From assembly GCA_947500445.1 (NCBI GenBank), contig CANMSB010000014.1, positions 1 to 64,000 on the forward strand: DNA of 64,000 bases. Reading direction: 5' to 3'. The notes under the pieces were generated by a model. The model ran no database searches and was not told the DNA's origin. It worked only from the letters and a program-made list of their open reading frames with translations. This stretch comes from an uncultured Flavobacteriaceae bacterium (GTDB taxonomy: Bacteria > Bacteroidota > Bacteroidia > Flavobacteriales > Flavobacteriaceae). A program made the position numbers and the translations under genes. This document shows, piece by piece, positions 8,247 to 15,677 of this stretch. Within the stretch, counting starts at the first letter, position 1. Every line of letters starts with the position of its first letter.

Positions 8247-8831
8247 TTAAGAGCGCTTGCGAATTCTGCTTATGGATTCGGGAGAGATGCCCAAGTAAGA
8301 GGCGAGAACATACTGTGGTACCCTATTTGCTATTTGGGGGTATTTATTGACGTACTCCCAATACCGCTCTTCTGAGGTTTTACTGATATTGGTAATCACG
8401 CGTTGATTGGAATAGGATAGTGCCCTTTCAACATAGAGTCTGAAGTATTGGCACAAGGCATGTATTCTGGCGCAAAGTGCTTCCACATCGTCATACTTCA
8501 TTTGTATGATGATAGAATCTTCCAGCGCTTCGGCATAATACTCCGCAGGGGTTCTATTGAGGTAACTGGGAAAGTCGGTAAAAAACCAATCTTCCACCCC
8601 GATACTTACGGTATGCTCTTTGCCCACATCATCCAAATAAAAGACCCGCACGGCACCTTCTACGATATAGTTTCGATATTCGGATACAAAGCCGGGCTGA
8701 ATAATGAACTGCCGTTTTTTAACCCTGGTCGTTTTCAGTATCGCGGTAAACTCCGCTATTTCACTATCCGATAATTCGACAAATTTGGCAATATGGTCCA
8801 AAATTCCCTGGTATTTGTTCATCGATTCCAT
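8247..8831 (-). CDS. Crp/Fnr family transcriptional regulator (left copy)
   Basis: A 194-residue regulator. The cyclic-nucleotide-binding-like beta-barrel covers about residues 20-115 (KKRQFIIQPGFVSEYRNYIVEGAVRVFYLDD...KEHTVSIG), and the C-terminal helix-turn-helix is VPQYVLASYLGISPESISRIRKRS. There is no N-terminal cluster of cysteines, so it is not an iron-sulfur FNR; the effector is unknown. It is a clear paralogue of the protein at 9257-9844, which is encoded divergently about 425 bp away. Downstream on the same strand lies a peroxiredoxin-like gene. FNR-like boxes just past its stop codon suggest that it or its paralogue controls that gene and the zip gene. Confidence 0.88.
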   Translation of the reverse strand: MESMNKYQGILDHIAKFVELSDSEIAEFTAILKTTRVKKRQFIIQPGFVSEYRNYIVEGAVRVFYLDDVGKEHTVSIGVEDWFFTDFPSYLNRTPAEYYAEALEDSIIIQMKYDDVEALCARIHALCQYFRLYVERALSYSNQRVITNISKTSEERYWEYVNKYPQIANRVPQYVLASYLGISPESISRIRKRS

Positions 8832-9069
8832 TTTTTTATGACCTTACGGACAACGTTCGATTCCCTCAAATTATAGGGTGCACACACGTTCGTATCACCG
8901 TATCGCTGTTTTTTTTCCAAACATCCCGGTATGGGCCAAAGCTTTTCTATCGCGATAAAAATACACAAACCTTGCGATCGGGCCAGAAGCTCGTGCCATT
9001 ATCGGCTTTCTTGAACTACATTAAGTGAGCATAACCGAGGAATCAATATCTTTAAACGGTAAATACCGC

Positions 9070-9233
9070 TAATACCATTGCTACCTTAAAATCACACAAA
9101 TAAAAAGCAATCATTTTTTACTTGGACGAAAAATAAAAATCAAACACAGCAATAGCTGCGGTTGTTTTTGTTTTGAAACATTAACGGAAAAGGGCAATTT
9201 CTAATGCGTAGTTTTAAGATAAAATGGTATACC
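9070..9233. repeat. Diverged MITE-like repeat F
   Basis: The left end TAATACCATTGCTACCTTAA and the right end TTTTAAGATAAAATGGTATA are imperfect inverted repeats sharing the ATACCATT/AATGGTAT tips of repeat D. A motif resembling the family core, CAATAGCTGCGGTTGT (9150-9165), lies at the centre. The element fills part of the divergent region between the two Crp/Fnr genes; the rest of that region (8832-9069) shows nothing clear. Confidence 0.45.
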
Positions 9234-9256
9234 TATGGCGGTACTAAACAAAAGCT

Positions 9257-9844
9257 GTGGAAGCATATAAAAGTATACTCGAAAATATCGCACGTTACGT
9301 TTCCCTATCACTAGCGGAAAAGGAAAAACTGGTCGCCATCATCCGGACGACCAAAATAAAAAAACGGCAATTTATAGATCAGCCCGGTTACGTTTGTAAT
9401 TATAGAAACTATGTGGTACAGGGAGCCTTTCGTTCCTACTATATCGATGGTGATGGAAAGGAACACACCGTTCAGATCGCCATTGAAGATTGGTTCGTAA
9501 GCGATTTTTACAGCTACATTACCCAAACACCCGCAACGCTTTATGTAGAGGCCCTTGAAGATTCCACCATTTTTCAGATGACCTATCAAGACATTGAAGG
9601 ATTATGCAAGGAAGTACACGCCCTTAGCGAATATTTTAGAACCTCTACCGAAAGGGCTTTTGCGTTCTCTCGAAAACGGGCCCTTTCCAATTTGAGTTTG
9701 ACCGCGGAAGAAAAGTACTTGGAACTGCTACAACGTTATCCCAATATCGTTCGTCGGGTTCCGCAGAAAGTAATTGCTTCCTACTTGGGCATGACCCCCG
9801 AGTTTATGTCAAAAATCAGAAAGAAGCTCGCTACAACATCTTAA
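9257..9844 (+). CDS. Crp/Fnr family transcriptional regulator (right copy)
   Basis: A 195-residue regulator starting at a GTG codon (MEAYKSILENIARYV). It has the cNMP-binding-like barrel (KKRQFIDQPGYVCNYRNYVVQGAFRSYYIDGDGKEHTVQIA) and a C-terminal helix-turn-helix (VPQKVIASYLGMTPEFMSKIRKK). It aligns along its whole length with the left copy at 8247-8831. As on the left, a peroxiredoxin-like gene follows, here 99 bp downstream. The stop codon is overlapped by a degenerate FNR-like box that may serve that gene. The recognition helices of the two paralogues differ (SPESISRI against TPEFMSKI), so they may read the same sites with different strength. Confidence 0.88.
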   Translation: MEAYKSILENIARYVSLSLAEKEKLVAIIRTTKIKKRQFIDQPGYVCNYRNYVVQGAFRSYYIDGDGKEHTVQIAIEDWFVSDFYSYITQTPATLYVEALEDSTIFQMTYQDIEGLCKEVHALSEYFRTSTERAFAFSRKRALSNLSLTAEEKYLELLQRYPNIVRRVPQKVIASYLGMTPEFMSKIRKKLATTS

Positions 9845-9907
9845 TCCAGTTCAAGACAATTTCCTAATGTAGTTCATTTTATAGGCCCGTGATGGGTCGC
9901 AACTTTG
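9841..9907 (+). promoter_or_regulatory. Candidate promoter of the right peroxiredoxin gene with degenerate FNR-like box
   Basis: TTAATCCAGTTCAA (9841-9854) differs at two positions from TTGAT-N4-ATCAA. Its centre is 58 bp from the centre of the TTTG in CAACTTTG (9900-9907), the same spacing as in the two stronger promoters. No second box is seen 23 bp further upstream, where the regulator is coding. Confidence 0.4.
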
Positions 9908-9943
9908 TAGCGTCGATATTGACAATAACCAAAGAAAAGTAAA

Positions 9944-10609
9944 ATGGATACTACATTTAAAAACCCTTCCTATCAAAAAAAGCTGGAAGAATTACGAAAA
10001 AACCTGGGTAAACTGTTGCCAGAGGATGCATTGACCGTTTTTGATGCCGATGCAACAGCATTACAGGAACAACATCGCGCTATACTACAAGTAGCGGTCG
10101 GCGACAAAGCATCTGATTTTTCGTTATCCAACGCATCGAACGAAACCATCGTCCTCTCCAAGCTGTTACAACGGCATAAGGTGGTATTGGTATTCTATAG
10201 AGGAACGTGGTGCCCTTATTGCAACCTGCAATTGGCGCATTATCAAAAGGCCTTGGACCAACTTCACGCCTATGGTGCAAAACTGGTCGCCATATCGCCC
10301 CAGACCCCGGACGAGTCCCTCTCCATCAAAGAAAAGAACGCCCTCGATTTTGAGGTGTTGAGCGATAACGGGAATATCGTTGCCAGAAACTATACCACCG
10401 TATTTAAAAATGGCGATGCCCCTATAACCACTATGACGGGACTTGGGCTCGATTTTGATGCGTACTATTCCGACGATTCCAGGGAACTGCCCGTCCCCGC
10501 AGTTTTTGTCATTGAACAAGACGGTACCATTGCCTTTGCCAAAACCGAAGGCGGCGACTACAGAAACCGGGTGGAGGTTTCCGAAATTATAGCAACACTT
10601 AAAAACTAA
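9944..10609 (+). CDS. Peroxiredoxin-like AhpC/TSA family protein (right copy)
   Basis: A 221-residue thioredoxin-fold protein with the active site YRGTWCPYCN and the C-terminal motif VFVIEQDGTIAFAKTEGGDYRNR. It is a paralogue of the protein at 7098-7766 and presumably also reduces peroxides or disulfides in the cytoplasm. It opens a tight plus-strand operon: a DoxX protein starts 4 bp after its stop, then an SRPBCC protein and an SDR with overlapping frames, closed by a strong terminator at 12383-12430. Confidence 0.87.
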   Translation: MDTTFKNPSYQKKLEELRKNLGKLLPEDALTVFDADATALQEQHRAILQVAVGDKASDFSLSNASNETIVLSKLLQRHKVVLVFYRGTWCPYCNLQLAHYQKALDQLHAYGAKLVAISPQTPDESLSIKEKNALDFEVLSDNGNIVARNYTTVFKNGDAPITTMTGLGLDFDAYYSDDSRELPVPAVFVIEQDGTIAFAKTEGGDYRNRVEVSEIIATLKN

Positions 10610-10613
10610 TATC

Positions 10614-11000
10614 ATGAAAAAAGCAATTCATAATAGCGCAATTTGGCTACTTGCCCTGCTTATGGTCACTTTCGGGCTAAATAAATTTTTCGGCTTTATT
10701 CCGGTTACGCCACCGGTCGATGCCATTGCGCAAAATTTTATGGCCGCAATGTTCACTTCCTACCTGTATGTGGTGGTAGCCATAGCAGAAATTGTGGGAG
10801 GTGTACTATTGGTACTGCCCAAAACCAAATTTATAGGCTGGTTGTTGCTGTTACCCGTAATTTTCAATATCGTGGCTTTCCATATGGCACATGATTTTAT
10901 TGGTAATGGAATATGGCTGGTGCCCACAATACTTTATGGGGTCATCACCTACCTGCAATTCAATAACATTAAAAAATCATTGATCCATGGATTTGTTTAA
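10614..11000 (+). CDS. DoxX-like small membrane protein
   Basis: A 128-residue integral membrane protein with four hydrophobic helices in the DoxX arrangement (WLLALLMVTFGLNKFFGF, YLYVVVAIAEIVGGVLLV, FIGWLLLLPVIFNIVAFHM, GIWLVPTILYGVITYL). DoxX-family proteins are linked to redox homeostasis and sometimes to thiol stress together with oxidoreductases; the present member is uncharacterised. It is tightly coupled to the upstream peroxiredoxin-like gene (4 bp), and its 3' end overlaps the next gene by 14 bp. Confidence 0.8.
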   Translation: MKKAIHNSAIWLLALLMVTFGLNKFFGFIPVTPPVDAIAQNFMAAMFTSYLYVVVAIAEIVGGVLLVLPKTKFIGWLLLLPVIFNIVAFHMAHDFIGNGIWLVPTILYGVITYLQFNNIKKSLIHGFV

Positions 11001-11493
11001 AATGGGCATTCCCATCTTCCTGTTTTTTCTGGTGCCTTACAGCGCTAAGGCACAAAAAACGGTAACGGTAAAAGTGACGAACAGTATTGTATTGACCGAG
11101 GACGAAGACGAGGTTTGGACCGCAGTTTCCAATTTGGAAAACCTTGACAGACTGGTACCGGAAATTATCGATAAAACCGCTGCCGTAGGAAATGGCAAAG
11201 GGGCCATTGTAACCTTGACCTTGAAAGCGGACGGGAACCAAGTAATCGAAGAAATTACAAAACTGAACAATACCAAACGCATCATAAGCTATAAAATGGT
11301 ACGAACCCCCATGCCGATGACGCATTACAAAGCTACTATTGCCATTTTAAGGGGCGACCGCAATACATTTACACTCCGTTTCACGGCAATTTTAAAGACC
11401 GATTCAAAAAATAGGGAAAGGATGCGAACGACCATCGACGGTTTTCAAAAAACACTATTGACGAACATTAAAAATAAATCTTATGAAAAGTAA
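10987..11493 (+). CDS. Exported SRPBCC-fold (polyketide cyclase-like) protein
   Basis: A 168-residue protein with a signal-like N-terminus (IFLFFLVPYSAKAQ) and a START/SRPBCC helix-grip domain: VTNSIVLTEDEDEVWTAVSN at the start and a long C-terminal helix (RERMRTTIDGFQKTLLTNIK). Members bind hydrophobic ligands. The start overlaps the DoxX gene by 14 bp and the end overlaps the SDR gene by 11 bp, so translation is probably coupled. The role is unknown; the context is oxidative or xenobiotic stress. Confidence 0.7.
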   Translation: MDLFKMGIPIFLFFLVPYSAKAQKTVTVKVTNSIVLTEDEDEVWTAVSNLENLDRLVPEIIDKTAAVGNGKGAIVTLTLKADGNQVIEEITKLNNTKRIISYKMVRTPMPMTHYKATIAILRGDRNTFTLRFTAILKTDSKNRERMRTTIDGFQKTLLTNIKNKSYEK

Positions 11494-12319
11494 CATTTGG
11501 TTGATCACCGGTATTTCGAGCGGCCTCGGAAAGGCTTTGGCGGAGACGGTAATGGATAAGGGCGATTTTATTATCGGAACCTTTCGAAAACAAAAACAGG
11601 TGGATGCGTTCAATGCAAAACACGGCGTAACGGGACACGCCTTGTTATTGGATATCACCAATGAAGAGCAGGTAGAACGGGCCGTTCAGCAAATCGTTTC
11701 GCAATATGGCCGTATCGATGTATTGGTCAACAATGCGGGAATGGGTTTTGTAGGCGCCATTGAAGAGAGTACCATGGAAGAAGTGCGGCAGGTGTTCGAG
11801 GCCAACGTTTTTGGAACCTTAAAACTCACCCAGACCGTATTACCGCATATGCGCAAAGCGCAAGATGGGCATATCGTACAGATATCGTCCCACGGAGGGA
11901 TCAAGGCCTTTGCCGGCTTCGGAATTTACAACGCCAGTAAATTTGCGTTGGAAGGCTTTAGTGAAGCCCTTGCTCAAGAAGTAGGTCCTTTGGGAATTAA
12001 GGTTTCCCTAGTGGAACCGGGGCCGTTTCGGACAAAATTTGCAGGTGATGGATTGGGCCTTGCCAAAATGGAAATAGCGGCCTATGCAGCAACGGCAGGG
12101 GCCTTTAGGGGCAAGCTGAAAAGCGTTGATGGCAAACAAGAGGGAGATCCGGTAAAGGCGGCGGAAGCCATTATCGATTTGGTGAGGTCCGAAAACCCTT
12201 CGTTTCGCCTGCCATTGGGTAAAGTAGCTTTAATGACGATAGGAATGAAATTGGATAGTGTTCGTGCGGACCTAGAGGCCAATAAGCACATTGCCGAAAA
12301 TGCAGTTTACCCCGATTGA
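11483..12319 (+). CDS. Short-chain dehydrogenase/reductase (SDR)
   Basis: A 278-residue classical SDR. The cofactor motif is TGISSGLGKA (about residues 9-18), NNAG is present, and the catalytic Ser and YNASK are intact (HIVQISSHGG...IYNASKFALEGFSEAL). The C-terminus (KPEGDP-like KQEGDPVKAAEAI) resembles the group often annotated as SDRs acting on retinol- or steroid-like or acyl substrates. It is the last gene of the peroxiredoxin-DoxX-SRPBCC-SDR operon, 11 bp upstream of the palindrome at 12331 and 64 bp upstream of the terminator. Confidence 0.87.
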   Translation: MKSNIWLITGISSGLGKALAETVMDKGDFIIGTFRKQKQVDAFNAKHGVTGHALLLDITNEEQVERAVQQIVSQYGRIDVLVNNAGMGFVGAIEESTMEEVRQVFEANVFGTLKLTQTVLPHMRKAQDGHIVQISSHGGIKAFAGFGIYNASKFALEGFSEALAQEVGPLGIKVSLVEPGPFRTKFAGDGLGLAKMEIAAYAATAGAFRGKLKSVDGKQEGDPVKAAEAIIDLVRSENPSFRLPLGKVALMTIGMKLDSVRADLEANKHIAENAVYPD

Positions 12320-12330
12320 CTTTACCAGCA

Positions 12331-12356
12331 ATACCATTTTAACTTTGAAATGGTAT
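12331..12356. repeat. Palindromic remnant E of repeat D
   Basis: This 26-bp site begins with the 21-bp terminal inverted repeat of element D and closes at once with the reverse tip, giving ATACCATTT, an 8-base loop and AAATGGTAT. It looks like a D-type element that lost its interior. It lies 11 bp after the SDR stop. Confidence 0.6.
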
Positions 12357-12382
12357 GACCCCCTTTAAACGGGTTTTGTAGA

Positions 12383-12430
12383 TGCGTGGGCCATGGTTGT
12401 AAGTGAAAACCGCCGGCCCACGCATTTTTT
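12383..12430 (+). terminator. Rho-independent terminator of the peroxiredoxin-SDR operon
   Basis: TGCGTGGGCC (12383-12392) pairs perfectly with GGCCCACGCA (12415-12424) and is followed by six T (12425-12430). The loop is 22 bases. The T-run is on the plus strand only, so it serves the plus-strand operon and not the convergent sigma-54 activator gene. Confidence 0.82.
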
Positions 12431-12466
12431 AATACGCTTCTCCGGCTCATTATACCATTTCTGGTG

Positions 12467-15145
12467 TTATTTCAACCCCAGTTTTTTCATCCGATACTCC
12501 AAAGTGGTGGGTTTCATGTCCAATAGTTTGGCGGCCCCCTTATTGCCTCGAATACGCCAATTCGTTTTTTTCAATGCTTTTAAAAGGGTTTCGATCTCTT
12601 GGTCTCGCTGTATTTGTTTTATTGTCTTGATATCGATTACCGCTTCTTCGTTTTTGGCTTCGAGGGCTTTACCCTTCCGTTTGGGCCCCACTAATTTTCT
12701 GGACCATGACAATGCTTTGTCCTGATTTAAGATACAGGCCTGCTCTATTAAGTTTTCCAACTCACGGATATTTCCGGGCCAGGAGTACGCCAACAACTCC
12801 TGCATGGCCTGTTCCTTAATGCCTTTAAAACCCGTATTTAGTTTTTTACAGTATTTCTGGGCAAAAAAAGTAGCCAACAATGGAATATCTTCCTTACGCT
12901 GCCTAAGGGCCGGCATCAGTATGGGAAAAACGTTGAGACGGTAAAAGAGGTCTTCTCTAAAGTTTCCGCTATCGGACTCCGATTTTAAATTTCTATTGGT
13001 AGCGGCAATGATGCGCACGTTCACCTTTATCACCTCCTTGCCCCCCAAACGTTCTATTTCCTTTTCTTGAATGGCACGTAACAATTTGGCCTGAAGCTCC
13101 AAGGGCATTTCTCCTATTTCATCTAAAAAAAGAGAACTGTTGTTGGCCAATTCAAACTTCCCGATACGGCGCTCAAATGCCCCCGTAAAACTGCCCTTTT
13201 CATGCCCGAACAATTCCGAAGCTATCAATTCTTTGGGCAGGGTGGCGCAGTTGACCTTTACTATTGGTTTCTTTTTACGGTCCGACCGGTTGTGCAATGC
13301 CCTGGCAATAAGCTCTTTCCCCGTACCTGTTTCCCCCTCTATCAGTACGGTCGCATCGGTGTTGGCTACCATTTCTACGCTTTTAAACACTTCTTTTAGA
13401 AGCGGGCTATTCCCAATAATTTCTTCAAAATTATGCTCGATCTTTACTTCTTCGATAAGATAATCCCGTTCTTGTTTCAGTTCCTGGTTCAACCTTACAA
13501 TTTGCTCATTGGCCAGGACATTCTTTACCGCAAGCGCCACTTGTTGGGAAATGGCCTTAAAAAAGTCAAAATCGTTTTCGGAATAAAAATCATCTTGGGT
13601 AGCGTTGAAACAGAGCATCCCAAACGTTTTATTGCCGCTGCGCAGACCGACGCCTATGGTCTGACGTAGTCCAGTGTCATACATCAGGTTCAATTGGGGG
13701 TGCGGGTAGTTGGCACCATCCTTTTTTAGATTAAAAAGGCGCGGATCGTCATCCTCCGATAAAAAAGCTATGGCACTGCCCTGATGTTTAAATTTGCCTA
13801 ATAATTCCGAATTGATGATAGCCATCTGTGTAGCATCGTGCTCCCCGAGAATATCGATATCATCCAAAATCTCATGATGTAAATCGTTTTCATTATCTAT
13901 CAAAAAAAGTCCGGCCGTATCAAAAGGAAAAATCGGTTTTATCGTTTCAAAAATGACCTTCAACAATTCTTTACGGTCTTGAATACTTGAGGCCGCGGTA
14001 CTGATTTTCAAGAGATCACCAATACGTTTTTGACGAATGAGCAATTCTTCATTATCCAAAACGTTTTTTAGTGCCAGCGATACCTGCTCCGAAATAGCCT
14101 TAAAAAAGTCAAAGTCCTTCTCGGTATAAAAACCTTCTTTTTTAGAATTAAAACAGAGCATCCCGAAAGTTTGGTTACCGTTTCGTAAACTGATCCCGAT
14201 CAACTGGCGTAGCCCTGAATCGTACATGAGTCCAAATTGGGGGTGGGGATATTTGACCCCATCCTTTTCAATATTAAAAAGGTGCGGTTCGCTACCTTGG
14301 GATAAAAAATGTACCGCGCTGCCCTGATGTTTAAATTTGCCCAAAAGTCCGTCGTTGATAAGGGTTTTCTGCAAATTATCATGCTTTCCCAAAATATCGA
14401 TGGCATCAAGAATTTCGTAATGCTGGTCATTTTCTTGGTCGATTACAAAAAGTCCTGCGCCGTCAAAAGGAAACGTAGGTTTAATGATATCAAAAATCAC
14501 TTTTAACAATGAGCTTCGATTTTGGATATTTGAGGCCGCCGTACTAATTTTCAATAGTTCTTCAATACGTTTGCCCTGTTCCCGAAGTTCTTTGTCGGAC
14601 TTCATATTGGCAACGGCAAGTGCAAGTTGGTTACCTATAGCTTCGAACAATGCAAAGTCTTTTTCGGTATAAAATCCCTCTTTCTTGCTATTGAAACAGA
14701 AAAAACCGATTTTTTTGTTGTTGGCGATAAGGGGGCCAACGATCATTTCTTTTAAACCGTGTGCCTTCATCAGTTTCCACTGGGGATTCCTATATATTTT
14801 AGATTGGATAGCGACACTGTATATTCTTGTATTTTTTGCATATATCAAACTGTCCGGATGGTTTCCCGAATAAACGAAGGGACCTAAAAGGTTGTTTTCG
14901 GCCAAACGTTTCTGGACTTCATTTCCTGACAGAACACCTTCTTCCAGAATATCATAAAACACATCCTGTTCGGGTTCCAAAACAAAAAGACCCGCATTAT
15001 CAAAAGGAAAAATAGGTTTGATGATATCATATATCGTTTTCAACAAGCCTACGGCCGTAGTATTGTCGAGCAATGCGGTACTTATTTCGAGCAGCTCACT
15101 TGCGTGCGCTGTCTCTATTGTTTTACGTCCCTTATCCATAACCAT
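12467..15145 (-). CDS. Sigma-54-dependent activator with three GAF domains
   Basis: An 892-residue cytoplasmic activator. Three tandem GAF sensor domains occupy about residues 15-175, 190-355 and 370-535; the second and third are very similar (LLKISTAAS, ILG.HD, LLGKFKHQGSA, YPHPQ, TFGMLCFN). A short linker leads to the AAA+ domain (about 560-800) with Walker A GETGTGKELIAR, the sigma-54 contact loop GSFTGAF (Ser replaces the first Ala of GAFTGA) and Walker B LFLDEIGEM. A Fis-type helix-turn-helix ends the protein (GAAKLLDMKPTTLEYRMKKLGLK). The layout recalls FhlA, with an extra GAF. The GAF ligand is unknown. The gene is divergent from the RND efflux operon, its likely target, with a large palindrome between. 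Confidence 0.92.
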   Translation of the reverse strand: MVMDKGRKTIETAHASELLEISTALLDNTTAVGLLKTIYDIIKPIFPFDNAGLFVLEPEQDVFYDILEEGVLSGNEVQKRLAENNLLGPFVYSGNHPDSLIYAKNTRIYSVAIQSKIYRNPQWKLMKAHGLKEMIVGPLIANNKKIGFFCFNSKKEGFYTEKDFALFEAIGNQLALAVANMKSDKELREQGKRIEELLKISTAASNIQNRSSLLKVIFDIIKPTFPFDGAGLFVIDQENDQHYEILDAIDILGKHDNLQKTLINDGLLGKFKHQGSAVHFLSQGSEPHLFNIEKDGVKYPHPQFGLMYDSGLRQLIGISLRNGNQTFGMLCFNSKKEGFYTEKDFDFFKAISEQVSLALKNVLDNEELLIRQKRIGDLLKISTAASSIQDRKELLKVIFETIKPIFPFDTAGLFLIDNENDLHHEILDDIDILGEHDATQMAIINSELLGKFKHQGSAIAFLSEDDDPRLFNLKKDGANYPHPQLNLMYDTGLRQTIGVGLRSGNKTFGMLCFNATQDDFYSENDFDFFKAISQQVALAVKNVLANEQIVRLNQELKQERDYLIEEVKIEHNFEEIIGNSPLLKEVFKSVEMVANTDATVLIEGETGTGKELIARALHNRSDRKKKPIVKVNCATLPKELIASELFGHEKGSFTGAFERRIGKFELANNSSLFLDEIGEMPLELQAKLLRAIQEKEIERLGGKEVIKVNVRIIAATNRNLKSESDSGNFREDLFYRLNVFPILMPALRQRKEDIPLLATFFAQKYCKKLNTGFKGIKEQAMQELLAYSWPGNIRELENLIEQACILNQDKALSWSRKLVGPKRKGKALEAKNEEAVIDIKTIKQIQRDQEIETLLKALKKTNWRIRGNKGAAKLLDMKPTTLEYRMKKLGLK

Positions 15146-15179
15146 ACGCTTAAGTAAGCTGCAAAATAATAAAACAACA

Positions 15180-15213
15180 TTATAAAAAATCCAAAAAATT
15201 GGATTTTTTATAA
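15180..15213. promoter_or_regulatory. Large perfect palindrome upstream of the activator gene
   Basis: TTATAAAAAATCC (15180-15192) and GGATTTTTTATAA (15201-15213) are perfect 13-bp inverted repeats around an 8-base spacer. It lies 35 bp upstream of the activator start and 465 bp before the efflux adaptor start. An enhancer site for the Fis-type domain is plausible, but a structural or terminator role cannot be excluded. Confidence 0.45.
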
Positions 15214-15677
15214 CTAATTAAAATGAACGGTGCTTACCGTCAGTGATTTAATCGCCCCTTTAAAAAACTGACTGTCATTGACTTAAAAAGTAATTTCTAT
15301 GCTTCCATTGTATTGGCACGGTTATAGGAAAGACAGCAGAAAAGGAGATTGATGAACACTGGCGACAACACGGACGTAATACAACAATTTTTGCACTTTA
15401 AGTATGATGGAAAAATCGACGAAGCTTCCAAAGACCTAGCACACCATGGCTTCACCCGGAGGGCAGCTACATGGAACGACCGAGAACCGAACAAGACAAT
15501 TCCTTGGGCCAGGATGGCACATGTGGGCAAAAGAAATCACCGTGCCGGGGCTTATAGCCGCTCTAAGGAACAAAAAACACCTAATACAACATCAGCCCCG
15601 TCACGTCCTTTTTTCGGAACCCTTTAAACACCTAAAGTATAGCACGCTTATTTATGAAAATCATTAAAATCCATTAT
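15214..15677 (+). other. Efflux operon upstream region with a possible decayed NTF2-like gene
   Basis: Within this stretch a 92-codon frame (15349-15627, plus) starts with NTDVIQQFLHFKYDGKIDEASKDL, which resembles the first helices of NTF2-like proteins, but the second half is unlike any such domain. It may be a truncated or frameshifted gene. A partial sigma-54 -24 element (TTGGCACG at 15313-15320) lacks a good -12 element. Confidence is low for both. Confidence 0.25.

Noticed and set aside
15313-15328. Sigma-54 promoter before the efflux operon
   Set aside because: TTGGCACG fits the -24 element but the -12 element is TAGG instead of TTGC; the distance to the first gene is also large.
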